The translations under genes and the position numbers were made by a program. The notes under the pieces were generated by a model that saw only the letters and a program-made list of their open reading frames with translations, did not search any database and was not told the origin of the DNA. Below are positions 1 to 12,057 of a stretch of DNA of 64,000 nt, in pieces. Source of the DNA: Gavia stellata (taxonomy: Eukaryota > Chordata > Aves > Gaviiformes > Gaviidae); contig NC_082596.1 in NCBI RefSeq assembly GCF_030936135.1, forward strand, positions 310,001 to 374,000, read 5' to 3'. Positions within the stretch are counted from its first letter, which is position 1; the number at the start of each line of letters is the position of its first letter.

Positions 1-300
1 CCCGGGGAACTGGTGGGGACCCGGTGAGATTGTGGGGACCCGGGGAGCCGGTGGGGACCTGGTGAGCTGGTGGGGACCCAGTGAGATTGTGGAGACCCCG
101 GGGAGCCGGTGGGGACCCGGTGAGATTGTGGGGACCCCAGGGAGTCGGTGGGGACCCGGTGAGATTGTGGGGACCCCAGGGAGTCGGTGGGGACCCCGGG
201 GAGCTGGTGGGGACCTGGGGAGCTGGTGGGGACCCAGTGAGATTGTGGGGACCCCGGGGAGCTGGCGGGACCCCGGGGAGCCCCGCACCCCTCCAGCTCC
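1..300. repeat. G-rich minisatellite in an OPLAH intron
   Basis: Degenerate tandem repeat built from blocks such as ggggacccggtgagattgt and ggggaccccagggagtcgg. It ends just before the acceptor of the first visible OPLAH exon at 326, so it is the 3' part of an OPLAH intron. Several copies contain ccggtgaga, which resembles a 5' splice site. No coding exon is seen here. Confidence 0.85.
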
Positions 301-325
301 CGGTGCCGCCGCCTGCCTCCCCCAG

Positions 326-3300
326 CACCATCGTGGTGGAGCCGGGCTGCACCGCCGGCCTCACCCGCTTCGGCGACGTCTGCATCGCCGTCGGCTCGGG
401 GTCCCCGCGCCCCGTTGGCTCCCAGCTCGACGCCGTCCAGCTCTCCATCTTCTCCCACCGCTTCATGAGCATCGCAGGTGGGGGGCTGCCCCCCAGCCGG
501 GCCTGCGGCGGGGGCACGCGGCGGCGCGGGGGGCCGGCTGGGGTCTGCCGGGGCCGGGGTACGGCTGGTGGGGCGGGGGGGTTCCCGAGAGCCCCCCGGC
601 AGCCAGGAGGAGGGGGGCTGTGTGGGGCGGGGGGGGCTGGTCCTGAGGGCCCGCCGTGCCCCCCCGCAGAGCAGATGGGCCGGATCCTGCAGCGGACGGC
701 CATCTCCACCAACATCAAGGAGCGGCTGGACTTCTCCTGCGCCCTTTTCGGGCCGGACGGGGGGCTGGTGTCCAACGCGCCCCACATCCCCGTCCACCTG
801 GGCGCCATGCAGGAGACCGTCCAGTTCCAGGTAGGAGGGTGTCCCCCCCGGGACCCCCCCCGGACCCCCCCGGGACCCCGCTCAGCCCTTCCCGGTGCCG
901 CCGCAGATCCGCAACCTTGGCGAGGACCTGCGGGAGGGGGACGTCATCCTCAGCAACCACCCCTGCGCGGGGGGCAGCCACCTGCCCGACCTCACCGTCA
1001 TCACCCCCGTGAGTGCGGGCGGGGGGCGCGGGGCCCCCCCGGGCACCCCGGGGCGCAGGACCCCCCACCCCGGGGCGGCGGCTCAGCGCGGGGCTCTCCC
1101 CAGGTCTTCTGGCCGGGCGTCCCCAAGCCCGTCTTCTTCGTGGCCAGCCGCGGGCACCACGCGGACATCGGCGGCATCACCCCCGGCTCCATGCCCCCCC
1201 ACTCCAAGGCGCTGCGGGAGGAGGGGGCCGTCTTCGTCTCCTTCAAGCTGGTGAAGGACGGCGTCTTCCAGGAGGAGGGTGGGTCTGCGCCGGGGCGGCG
1301 GGGACGCGGCGGGGACGGCGGGGATGCGGTGGGGATGCGACGGTGATGGCGGGGATGAGGTGGGGACGGTGGGGACGGTGGGGAGATGGTGGGGACAGTG
1401 GGGAGATGGTGGGGACGCGGCGGGGACGGTGGGGATGCGGTGGGGATGCGACGGTGATGGTGGGGATGAGGTGGGGACGGTGGGGATGCAACGGTGATGG
1501 CAGGGATGAGATGGGGACGGTGGGGACGGTGGGGAGATGGTGGGGGCGCGGCGGGGACGGTGGGGATGCGGTGGGGATGCGACGGTGATGGCGGGGATGA
1601 GGTGGGGACGGTGGGGATGCGACGGTGATGGCAGGGATGATGTGGGGACGGTGGGGAGATGGTGGGGATGCAGTGGGGGCGGTGGGGATGCAGGGGGATG
1701 GTGGGGATGCGACGGTGATGGCAGGGATGAGATGGGGACAGTGGGGATGGTGGGGAGATGGTGGGGATGCGGTGGGGGCGGTGGGGATGCAGGGGGATGG
1801 TGGGGATGCGACGGTGATGGCAGGGATGAGATGGGGACGGTGGGGACAGTGGGGAGATGGTGGGGACAGTGGGGAGATGGTGGGGACGCGGCAGGGATGG
1901 TGGGGATGCGGTGGGGATGGTGGGGACGCGGTGGTGGTGGCGGGGATGCAGTGGGGATGGTGGAGAGATGGTGGGGATGGTGGGGAGACAGTGGGGACGC
2001 AGTAGGGACGGCAGGGACAGCGGGGATGTGGTGGGCATGGTGAGGACAGTGGAGATGGTGGGGATGTGGTGCAGGCACGGCAGGGATGGCAGGGATGTGG
2101 TGGGGATGGGGGGGACAGTGGGGACACGGTGGGGATGGTGGGGATGCAGTAGGGATGGTGGGGATGTCGGGGATGTGGTGGGGATGGGGGGGACAGTGGG
2201 GACACGGTGGGGACGGTGGGGATGCAGTAGGGATGGTGGGGACGTCGGGGATGCGGTGGGGATGGGGGGGACGGTAGGGATGCGGTGGGGACGTCGGGGA
2301 TGCAGTGAGGATGTGGTGGGGATGCGGTGAGGATGTGGTGGGGCTGCAGTGGGGATGGCAGGGATGGTGGGGACGGGGTGGGGACACGGTGGGGACATGG
2401 TGAGGGTGGCGGGGACTCAGCGGGGATGGCAGGGGTGGCACAGATATGATGGGGACGGCAGGGGCACGGTGGGGATGTGGTGGGGATGGTGGGAATGTTA
2501 GGGATGTGGTAGGCATGGCGGGGACGATGGAGGCATGGTGGGGACACGGTAGGGATGGCAGGAATGTGATGGGGACATGGTGGGGACACGGTAGGGACAT
2601 GGTGAGGATGGTGGGGGTGCAGTGGAGATGGCAGGGCTGCGGTGGGGACGCAGCAGTGATGGCGGGGATGCGGTGGGGACATGGTAGGGATGGCAGGGAC
2701 GTGGTGGGGACGTGGTGGGGATGGCAGGGACGTGGTGGGGACACGGTGGGGACATGGTGAGGATGGTGGGGGTGCAGTGGAGATGGCAGAGCCACGGTGG
2801 GGATGTGGTGGGGATGGCACGGCCGCAATGGGGACGGGCACCCCCCGCCCCGCCGCCGCTCACTCGTCCCCCGCAGCGGTGACGGAGGCCCTGATGGCGC
2901 CGGGCCACGTCCCGGGCTGCAGCGGGACCCGGAACCTGCAGGACAACCTGTCGGACCTGCGGGCCCAGGTGGCCGCCAACCAGAAGGGGATCCAGCTGGT
3001 CACCGAGCTCATCCGCCTCCACGGCCTCCCCGTCGTCCAGGCGTACATGGCGCACATCCAGGTGGGACCTGCCGCCCCCCCGGCCCCCCCGGCCGCCCCC
3101 CCGGCCCCGCCGTGACGCCCGCCGTCCCCAGGCCAACGCCGAGGTGGCCGTGCGGGAGATGCTGAAGGGTTTTGCCGCGCGCTGGGGCACGGCGGTGGAG
3201 GCTGAGGACCACATGGACGACGGCTCGCCCATCCGGCTGCGGGTGCAGGTGGACCCCCAGGAGGTGAGCGGGCGGCCCCGGGCGGCGGGAGATCCCCCCC

Positions 3301-5528
3301 GAGATGGGCTTTGGGGGACCCCCCCCGGCGGGGGGGGACGCGGGACCACCCCTCGTCCGCGCTGTGCCGCAGGGCAGCGCCGTCTTCGACTTCTCGGGCT
3401 CGGGGCCGGAGGTGTACGGGAACTGCAACGCCCCCCGCGCCATCACCCTCTCCGCCCTCATCTACTGCCTGCGCTGCATGGTGGGCCAGGACATCCCCCT
3501 CAACCAGGTGGGCGCGGGACCCCCGCCTGCAGCACCCCCGGGCTGCCCGACCCCCGGATGCGGCACCTCCAGGCTGTGGGACCCCCCAGGCTGTGGGACC
3601 CCCCGAGCTGTGGGACCCCTCAGCTGCAGGACCACCTGGACATGGCACCCCCAGGCTGCAGGACCCCCCCAGGCTGCGGGACCCCTGGATGTGGGACCCC
3701 CCTGGGCTGCAGGACACCTGGATGTGGGACCCCCGGATGTGGGACCCCCGGATGTGGGACCCCCTGGGGCTGCGGGACCCCTGGATGTGGAACCCCTGGA
3801 TGTGGGACCCCCCCAGGCTGCAGGACCCCTGGATGTGGGACCCCCAGATGTGGGACCCCCGGGCTGCGGGACCCCTGGGGCTGCGGGACCCCTGGATGTG
3901 GAACCCCTGGATGTGGGACCCCCCCAGGCTGCAGGACCCCTGGATGTGGGACCCCCAGATGTGGGACCCCCGGGCTGCGGGACCCCTGGGCTGCAGGACC
4001 CCTGGATGTGGGACCCCTGGGCTGCAGAACTCCCATCTGTGGGACACTCTGGCTGCAGGACCCCCAGGCTGCAGGACCCCTGGATGTGGGACCCCCCCAG
4101 GCTGCGGGACCCCTGGATGTGGGACCCCCAGATGTGGGACCCCCCTGGGCTGCCGGACCCCTGGGCTGCGGGACCCCTGGATGTGGGACCCCGGATGTGG
4201 GACCCCCCTGGGCTGCGGGACCCTCTGGCTACAGCACCCCTGCCTCCGGACCCCCCGGGCTGCCCCCAGGACCCCCCCCCCCAAGCAGGACAGACCCCCC
4301 AGAGGAGCCCCGGGCAGGCACTGTCGGGGGGAGCTGCCGGGCCAGTGCTGGGGGGGCGAGGGGCTTGGGGCGGGGGGGTCTTGGGACCCCCATCCCCTGG
4401 GGTGGGGGGCTCCTGGGACCCCCTTCCCCCGGGGGGGTGGTCTGAGACCCCAATCCCCTGGGACAGGGGGGTCTGGGACCCCGATCTTTTGGGGTGGGGG
4501 GTCCTGGGACCCCCTTCCCCTGGCGTGGGGGTCCCGGGACCCTCCTCCCCCAGGGTGGGGGTCTGGGCACCTGCTCCCCCAGGGCAGGAAGGCGGGGGGG
4601 GCTCGGGGTGCTGCAGGTGTGGGGCAGGGTGCATGTGGGGCCGACGGGCCGCCTGCCCCCCCAGGGCTGCCTGGCCCCCGTGCGGGTGGTCATCCCCAAG
4701 GGCTCCATCCTGGACCCCTCGCCCGAGGCCGCCGTGGTGGGGGGCAACGTCCTGACCTCCCAGCGGGTGGTGGACGTCATCTTCAGAGCCTTCGGCGTCT
4801 GCGCCGCCTCCCAGGTAGGGACCAGGGTGACAGGGGTCCCAGGGGTCCCCGGGGTGCTGGGGGTCCTGGGGGTCCCAGGGGTTGGAGGTTCTGGGGTGCT
4901 GGGGGTCTCAGGGGTCCAGGGTGCTGGGGGTCCTGGGGGTTAGGGGTCCTGGGGTTCTGGGGGTCCCAGGGGTTGGGGGTCCCAGGGTGCCAGGGGTCCA
5001 GGATGCTGGGGGTCCTGGGGGATAGGGGTCCTGGGGTTCTGGGGGTCCCAGGGGTTGGGGGTCCCAGGGTGCCAGGGGTCCAGGGTGCTGGGGGTCCTGG
5101 GGGATAGGGGTCCTGGGATTCTGGGGGTCCCAGGGTTTGGGGGTCCCAGGGTGCTGGGGGTCCAGGGTGCTGGGGGTCCTGGGGGTTCGGGGTCCTGGGG
5201 GTCTGTGGTCCCGGGGCTGGGGATCCTGGGGTGCCCCAGGACGGGAGTCCCGGGGGTCTGGTGTTGCTGGAGGTCGGGTGTCCCGGGGGTCGGGGGTCCC
5301 GGCGCGCCGGGGGTGCCAGGGGTCCCAGGGGTCCGGGGTGCCGAGGGTCCCAGGGTTTGGAGTCCACGGCGGGGGTGTGGGCCCCCCGCCGCCCCCTGCC
5401 CTCCCCTGTGCCCTCAGGGCTGCATGAACAACGTCACCTTCGGCAACGAGCGGGTGGGCTACTACGAGACGGTGGCGGGGGGCGCGGGTGCCGGCCCGCG
5501 CTGGCACGGCCGCAGTGGGGTCCACACC

Positions 5529-5560
<32 letters not shown>

Positions 5561-6221
5561 GATCCTGGAGCAGCGGTGGGTGCCGGGGCCCCGGCGGGGA
5601 CGCGGGGGGCTGCCGGGGCCCCGCCGGGACTGACCCCGGCCCCCCGGCCCCCCCAGGTACCCCGTGGTCCTGCAGCGCTTCGAGCTGCGCCGGGGCTCGG
5701 GGGGCGCGGGGCGCTGCCGGGGGGGTGACGGGGTGATCCGGGAGCTGCTCTTCCGCGAGGACATGGTGCTGTCGGTGCTGAGCGAGCGCCGTGCCGTCCG
5801 CCCCTACGGCCTGCGAGGTGAGCGGGGACCCCCCCGGCCCCCCGTGGCCCCCCGTGGCCCCCCATCGCCCCCTGACCCCCACTTCGCCGGTTAGGGGGTG
5901 ACCCCGGCGCCCCGGGGCTCAACCTGCTGCTGCGCCGCGATGGCCGAACCGTCAACCTGGGTGCCAAGACATCGGTGCCGGTGGAGCCGGGGGTGAGCAC
6001 CACGTGGGACCCCCCACCCGCCCCAGCGCCCCGGCACCCCCCGACGCCCCATCTTCTCCCCGCCGCAGGACGTCTTCCGCCTGCAGACCCCCGGCGGGGG
6101 CGGCTTCGGCCGCCCCGGGGACGGGGGGGACCCCGAGGAGGCCGCGGAGCCGCCGGCGCCCCGGAGCTTCGCCGAGCGCGGGAGCCTCTTCGAGTACCGG
6201 CGGGCGCAGGAGGCCGTCTGA
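326..6221 (+). CDS. OPLAH: 5-oxoprolinase (OPLAH), 3' part of gene, 5' end outside window
   Basis: OPLAH is the cytosolic ATP-dependent 5-oxoprolinase of the gamma-glutamyl (glutathione) cycle; it opens 5-oxo-L-proline to glutamate. Twelve exons are read with consistent phases and GT-AG borders: 326-477, 670-830, 907-1008, 1104-1278, 2877-3061, 3132-3263, 3373-3507, 4665-4814, 5418-5575, 5657-5817, 5895-5992 and 6069-6221 (TGA). Together they give about 587 residues, the C-terminal HyuB-like half of a family protein of about 1290 residues. Typical segments are [68 protein letters not shown] and [16 protein letters not shown]. The ATPase-like N-terminal half must lie left of position 1. The glycine-rich tail [10 protein letters not shown] diverges from the mammalian GGGGYGDPED. 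It is convergent with SMPD5. Minisatellites fill three of the introns. Identification is by remembered similarity to the human protein. Confidence 0.97.
1279..2840. repeat. 1.5 kb G-rich minisatellite in OPLAH intron
   Basis: Long array of about 9-18 bp units of the type ggggatggtggggacggt with scattered ggcagggatg variants. It fills nearly the whole intron between the OPLAH exons ending at 1278 and starting at 2877. Units divisible by three leave long open frames on both strands; these are not genes. Confidence 0.93.
3540..4270. repeat. Minisatellite in OPLAH intron, unit about 18 bp
   Basis: Repeats of the type ctggatgtgggacccc with aggctgcgggacccc variants, in the intron between exons ending at 3507 and starting at 4665. 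From 4270 to 4600 the intron continues with a looser pattern of gggggtcctgggacccc blocks. Confidence 0.9.
4815..5400. repeat. Minisatellite in OPLAH intron (gggtcctggggtgctgg type)
   Basis: Array of ggggtcctggggtgctggg and gggtcccaggggttggg blocks that occupies the intron between OPLAH exons 4665-4814 and 5418-5575. Longer sub-blocks of roughly 90-110 bp are themselves duplicated between about 4930 and 5180. Confidence 0.88.
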
Positions 6222-7158
6222 GGGTCCCTGCCCCCCAGGCTGGCGGCCGTGGGGCAGCCCCGGCCCCGGCTACGCACGCCCCGTGGGGCAGCCCCCACCC
6301 TAGGTACGCACGCCCCGTGGGGCAGCCCCCCAACCCCAGACACGCACAGTCAGTGGGGCAGCCCCCCGATCCTAGATATGCACAGTCTATAGGGCAGCCC
6401 CCCAAGCTCAGATACGCACAGTCCATGGGGCAGCCCCCCAACCCAGCTATGCACACCCCAAGGGCCAGCCCCCCACCCCCAGCTATGCACACTCCGCGGG
6501 GCAGCCCCCCACCCCCAGCTATGCACACTCCGTGGGGCAGCCCCCCAACCCCAGCTATGCACACTCCGTGGGGCAGCCCCCCAACCCCAGCTATGCACAC
6601 CCCGAGGGCCAGCCCCCCAACCCAGCTATGCACACTCCGTGGGGCAGCCCCCCAACCCCAGCTATGCACACTCCGTGGGGCAGCCCCAATGCACACCCCG
6701 AGGAGCATCCCCCTGTCCCGGCTACGCACACGCTGTGGGGCAGCCCCCCATTCCTAGGTACGCACAGCCTATAGGGCAGCCCCCGACTCCCAGTATGCAC
6801 AGTCCGAGGGGAAGCCCCCCAACCCCAGATATGCCCAGTCCATGGGGCAGCCCCCCCCCCAGCTATGCACACCCCCATCTCGGCGCCTCGGGCTCCTGCC
6901 CCCCAACCCCAGGGCAGAGGGGACCGGAGGGTCACCCCGCCGTGGGGCAGGGCTCAGGCTCCCGCAGTGGGGCAGCCTCTCCTCCCCACGGCGCTGCCCA
7001 TGGGCTCCCATGCTTCTGCTTCACCGACCCCGCAGGGGGCTCGGCCCCTCCATCTGGGGGGCATGGGGCAGGGGTCCCCCCCACCCTGTGCCCCCCGGAT
7101 GGGGGGCTGAGCGCCGGGCACAGGGGGTCCCCCCCCCAGCTCAGTGCCTTCCAATAAA
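6222..7158 (+). other. OPLAH: OPLAH 3' UTR with minisatellite (6235-6880) and poly(A) signal
   Basis: After the stop at 6219-6221 comes an array of roughly 36-38 bp units (tatgcacactccgtggggca followed by a C-rich half), about 17 copies, ending near 6880. The next unique sequence reaches AATAAA at 7153-7158, which is the best poly(A) signal for OPLAH. If it is used, the array is transcribed in the mature 3' UTR. Confidence 0.7.
7153..7158 (+). terminator. OPLAH: Poly(A) signal AATAAA, OPLAH
   Basis: AATAAA in the context ttccaataaatgagcc, 932 bases after the OPLAH stop. It is the first canonical signal I see downstream on the + strand. Confidence 0.7.
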
Positions 7159-7539
7159 TGAGCCTTCGGGCCCTCCGGCGTGGCTGCGTGCGTGGCGGGG
7201 GGTGCTGGGGGTCCCCGCCAGGCAGCCCCCCGCCCCGGGGGTCCCCAGGGAGCAGAGCCCGGGGTCCTCGGGGGGTGGCCCCAGGGTTGTCCCCAGGGTC
7301 CCCGTGGAGTCGTCCCCAGGGTCCCCACCACACAGCTCCCGGGGTCCCCCCAGTTCCCCCCCAGTGCCGCCCCCCCCATCTCTCCGGGGCCCCTCTCGCT
7401 TTGGGGGCTGGCGTGGGGCTGGGATGGGGTCAGGGCATGTGTGGGGCTGGGCCTGGGTGTGGGGCTGGGCCTGGCTCCTGGGGGGCTGCGGAGGCCGTGC
7501 CCACCCCGGGGCCCGGGGGACCTGGTGCGCTCCCCCCCA

Positions 7540-8165
7540 CTGCAGCACCCAACACCCCATGCAGCACCCAGTGCCCTATGCAGCACCCAATGCTCCATGC
7601 AACACTCAGCACCCTGTGCAGCACCCAGTGCCCCATGCAGCACCCAATGCTCAGTGCAGCACCCAATGCCCCGTGCAGCACCCAATGCTCCATGCAACAC
7701 GCAGCACCCTGTGCAGCACCCAGCACCCCATGCAGCACCCAGTGCCCCATGCAGTACCCAATGCTCCGTGCAGCACCCTGTGCAGCACCCAGCGCCCCAC
7801 GCAACAACTAATGCTCCATGCAGCACTCCACACCCTGTGCAGCACCCAGTGGCCCGTGCAGCACCCAGTGCCCCATGCAGCACCCTTTGCAGCACCCAGT
7901 GCCCCATGCAGCACCCAATGCTTTGTGCAGCACTCCGCACCCTGTGCAGCACACAGTGCCTCATGTAGCACCCAATGCTCTGTGCAGCACCCAGCACCCC
8001 ATGCAGCACTCCGTGCCCCATGCAGCGCCCAGCACCCTGTGCAGCACCCAATGTCCCATGCAGCACCCCGTGCAGCATGCAGTGCCCCATGCAGCACGCG
8101 ATGCCCCATGCAGCACCCAATGCAGCACCCAGCACCCCGTGCAGCACCGAGGGCCCCAAATGGCT
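7540..8165. repeat. Minisatellite gcagcacccagtgcccca between OPLAH and SMPD5
   Basis: About 26 copies of a roughly 24 bp unit (two 12 bp halves such as gcagcacccaat and gccccat) in the spacer between the two convergent genes. The rest of 7159-8527 is GC-rich single-copy sequence in which I see no gene. Confidence 0.9.
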
Positions 8166-8527
8166 GGGGGGGCTCTGGGATGGGGTTGGGGGTGCCCGGC
8201 GTGGCCCAGGGGCTGTGGGGTGGGGTGGGGGTCCCGTCCCTGCGTGGGCCCAGGAGAGAGCGGCGGGGTGGGGGGCAGTGCCGGCTGTCACCGGTTGGTG
8301 GGTGCTGGGTGTCACCGTCCTCGCCCACCCCATGAGCATGGGTCGGCCCCACCGCCCCCACCCCTACAAATGCCCGGGGTGCAGGGGGGCTCCGGGCTGG
8401 GGACCCCCCGCCACTGCTGAAGGGCCCCACCGCTCCCCCCCGGTCCCTGTCCTGGTGACGGTGGGGGGCAGCCCCCACGCGCCGTGGGGCCGGTGCCGGC
8501 GCAGCACCACCCGCTGCGCTCGAGGCC

Positions 8528-8533
8528 TTTATT
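8528..8533 (-). terminator. SMPD5: Poly(A) signal (AATAAA on - strand), SMPD5
   Basis: TTTATT on the + strand, in ggcctttatttcgc, 421 bases beyond the SMPD5 stop codon. It is the first canonical signal downstream of that gene. Confidence 0.7.
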
Positions 8534-8569
8534 TCGCTCCGGTTGCTAAAAATGCAGCTGGCACCAGCC

Positions 8570-8700
8570 CTGCCGGACCGCTGCCGGACCGCTGCCAGAC
8601 CACTGCCGGACCGCTGCCGGACCACTGCCGGACCACTGCCCGACCGCTGCCGGACCACCGCCCAACCACTGCCCAACCGCTGCCGGACCACTGCCCCGCC
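8570..8700. repeat. Short minisatellite in SMPD5 3' UTR
   Basis: About eight copies of a roughly 17 bp unit (ccgctgccggaccactg). It lies between the SMPD5 stop (8954) and its poly(A) signal (8528), so it is predicted to be in the mature 3' UTR. Confidence 0.85.
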
Positions 8701-8953
8701 TCAGCACCCAGGGGCTGTGGCGGTGGGCACAGCCATGCACCGCGGAGGCTCCACCGCGTCCCACACCAGTCCCATGGGACGCCGGCACGTGGCGGTGCAG
8801 CCGACACACGTGGGCCCCGGGACCCGTCCCCCACGTCCCCATGGGGTGCCAGCACCCCACCTTGCATGCCAGTGGGCCCGGACCCCCTGCTGCGCCGGTG
8901 CCGGCTCCGGTGCTGGGAGGATGCGCCGGGCGGGTGCCCGCTGCAGCGGCGGC

Positions 8954-11900
8954 TCAGGGGGGCGCGGGGGCCACGTCGAGCCGCAGGGCCACGGGCAGGT
9001 GGTCGGAGCGGGTGGCCAGCTGGGTGATGACGGAGACCCCCGCCACCTCCTGCCGGGGAGAGGGGCCGTCAGGGCGGGGGACACGGAGGGGCACGGGCAC
9101 CCCCCGCTCCGCCGGCACTCACCGTCCGCAGCGGCTGGGCGCCGTGGTGCTGGCGGTAGAGGATGTAATCCACGCGCCGGCCCTGCCAGGGGCTGGGGGC
9201 CGCCGGGTCGGGCTGCCCGCTGGAGAGGATCGGGCCCGCCAGGTACCGCTGCCGCCCCGCCAGCTGCGAGAGGGTCCTGCGGAGCGGGGACGCGGTGGCA
9301 CCGGGATGCGGTGGCATGGGGATATGGTGGGACAGGGACATGGCATGGGGAGGTGGTGGCATGAGGGCATGGTGGCATGAGGACATGGTGGCACGGGGAC
9401 GTGGTCGCATGGGGACACGGTGGCACAGGGGACCTGGTGGCATGGGGACACACTGGCATGGGGACACAGTGACATGGGGACACAGTGACATGGGGACACG
9501 GTGGCATGGGGATGCAGTGGCATGGGGAGGTGGTAGCATGAGGAGATGGTGGTATGGGGACGTGGTGGCATGGGGACATGGTGGCATGGGGACACAGTGG
9601 CACAGGGGACCTGGTGGCATGGGGACACAGTGACATGGGGACAAAACGGCATGGGGATGTGGTGGCACAGGGACATGGTGGCATGTGGATGCAGTGGCAT
9701 GGGGACGCAGTGGCATGGGGATGTGGTGGCATGGGGACGCGGTGGCATGGGGATGCAGTGGCATGGGGACGCAGTGGCATGGGGATGTGGTGGCATGGGG
9801 ACGCGGTGGCATGGGGATGCAGTGACATGGGGACAAATTGGCATGGGGATGCAGTGGCACAGGGACGTGGTGGCATGGGGACATGGTGGCACGGGGATGC
9901 AGTGGCATGGGGACACGGTGGCATGGGGACACAGTGATATGGGGACATAGTGGCATGGGGACATGGTGGCAAGGGGACGTGGTGGTATGGGAACGTGGTG
10001 ACATGGGGACGCCGTGGCACGGGGACATGGCACGGGGATGCGGTGACATGGGGACACAGTGGCACAGGGACGTGGTGGCATGGGGACATGGTGGCATGGG
10101 GATACAGTGATATGGGGACATGGTGACATGGGGACATGGTGGCACGGGGACGTGGTGGCACGGGGAGGCGGTGGCACAAGGACATGGTGGCCCGGGGATG
10201 GAGGGACCCCGCCGCCGGCATCGCCCCCTCTCCGGGCAGTGGGGCGTGGCTGGAGCACCCCCCTTCCCCCACCCAGGGCTGCGGGTGGCCTTTCCCGCGG
10301 GACCCCAGCGCCGTCCCCCGCCGCGTCCCCCCGCCGCGTCCCCCCGCCGTGTCCCCACGTCACCTCTTCAGCTTCTCCGGGGTGGACACGGGCTCCTCGT
10401 AGATCTTCAGGTAGTTGAGCAGGGTGCCTGCGGGCGGGGAGGGGCCGTGAACGGGACCCACGTCGCGTCCCCCCGCCACGTCCCCCTCCCTCGGCGCTGC
10501 CGTGAGGGGAGGAGGGTGCCCCGGGGAGGGGCTGGGGAGGGGGCCAGGGTGGGGGAGGCTGGCTCCCACCTATGGCCCAGGGCGCGTCCTGCCCCGGCCC
10601 CCGGCGGCAGGGGTCCCGGTACACCTCGAAGATCCGGTGCCTCTGGTTGCGCTCGTCACCTGCGGGGAGGGGGACACGTCGCCGCCGTCACCCCCCCCCA
10701 GACCCCCCGTCCCCCCAAACCGCTGCCGCCCCCCGGCCCCGCAGCCCCCCGTGGCCCCCGCCCCGACCTCGGGAGCAGTTGTCGAAGTTGAGGTCCCCGC
10801 AGAGGACGTCGAAGGCCACCACGTCCCCGCGCTGCTCCTGCGCCTCCCGGAAGAGCTGCAGCCAGCGCAGCCCCAGCGTCAGCTGCGCGTCCCGGATGGC
10901 GCCGTCGGCTGCGATGGTGGGGGGACAGACGGCGTCACCGCCCGCCCCGGCACCGCCGGGACCCCCCCTCGGCAGCGGTGGGTGGGAGCGCGGCCGCCCC
11001 CCTCACCTGCGGGCGCCTGCAGGTGGGTGCAGCCGATGTAGCCCACGACCCTCTGCCCCTGCGCCGAGCCCAGCAGCACCTGCGGGGACGCAGCACCCTC
11101 AGCGGGGAAATGCGGCGGGAGCGGGCAGCGCCCTGCCCGCGGCGGGGCGGGGGTCCCGCTCACCTGGACGGCGAGCAGCCCCTTGGCGGCCAGGGCGTCC
11201 TCGCGGGCGCCGTTGGGGAAGCCGTGGTAGCACGCCGCCAGCAGCGGGTAGCGGCTGGCCAGGAGGAGCCCGCTGTCGAGCAGCTTCAGCCGGCCGCCCC
11301 GCAGCCCGCGGGCGCCCACCTCGGAGAGGACGTGCGGGAAGGTGCCACCCAGCCGCCGGCGCAGGCAGGCGGCAGCGCCCGCCTCGAAGACCTCCTGCAG
11401 GCAGATGAAGTCGGCGTCCGCCGGGAAATGCTCGGACAACACCGCCGGCACGGGCTCGGTCGCCTCGCCCGGCACCTCCACCGTCACGCTGCCGGGGGGC
11501 TGCCGCGGGGTGCAGAGGGTCCCGCCGTAGCTGTTGGCTCCGCCATGTCGTGGCTCAACCAGGCCGGCCCAGGCGCCGGGGGGGTCTGGTGGTGCCGGAG
11601 CGAGGTGGCGGGCGATGTAGGCGGCGCGCTGCGGCGTCTGCCCCAGGTTGCTGAACTTGGCCAGGCCGCTGGGCAGCAGGCAGAGGTTGGCGCTGACAAA
11701 GGTGAAGGTCCGGCGCTGCCGCAGGTCCCACGGCTCCGCCGGCGCCGTGCCCGCCGTGTACTGGTAGGCGAAGGGCCGCCGCACCGCCTGCACCGGCAGC
11801 CAGAGCAGCAGTCCCAGCACGGCCACGGGCAGCGTGAGCAGCAGCAGCGCGGTGTACGCCAGCCCAGCCAGCGCCTGCCCGGCGCAGCCGCGGCACCACC

Positions 11901-12057
11901 CGCACCGGCTCCGCTGCTGCCGGCTCCGCTCCGCCGTCGTTGGCCGCAGGTCGAGGAGGCGGTTGACGGCCCAGAAGCTGGGGGCGAGCAGCCCCCAGGC
12001 CAGGCTGTCCAGGGCCGCCAGCGCCCGGCTGGGGAAGGGGGACTCCGGCAGCAGCAT
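8954..12057 (-). CDS. SMPD5: Neutral sphingomyelinase SMPD5 (nSMase family, SMPD3-like)
   Basis: Predicted membrane-bound Mg-dependent neutral sphingomyelinase that hydrolyses sphingomyelin to ceramide and phosphocholine. Coding exons on the - strand: 12057-11164, 11079-11007, 10908-10768, 10659-10570, 10427-10364, 9276-9123 and 9049-8954 (stop). All phases agree and give 503 aa. The N-terminus (MLLPESPFPSRALAALDSLA) and the hydrophobic hairpin around residues 60-85 match the membrane-anchoring part of SMPD3. Catalytic-fold motifs are visible: LQEVF (metal-binding Glu), DALAAKG (the DxK-type switch region), GCTHLQAP, CGDLNFDNCS and the terminal SDHLPVALRL with the Asp-His pair. It lacks the long SMPD3 insert, and its length and position next to OPLAH and SPATC1 point to SMPD5 rather than SMPD3. 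The start at 12057 follows an acceptor-like site near 12159, so 5' UTR is spliced. No disabling change is seen, unlike the reported human pseudogene. Confidence 0.93.
9290..10205. repeat. 18 bp minisatellite in last-but-one SMPD5 intron
   Basis: About 50 copies of ggtggcatggggacatgg with few substitutions, filling the intron between SMPD5 exons 10427-10364 and 9276-9123. The G-rich strand is the + strand, opposite to the sense strand of the gene. Confidence 0.93.

Noticed and set aside
1001-2841. Very long Pro/His/Ser-rich open frames on the - strand (up to 581 codons)
   Set aside because: They lie wholly in a 9/18 bp minisatellite of an OPLAH intron; the period, not selection, keeps the frames open.
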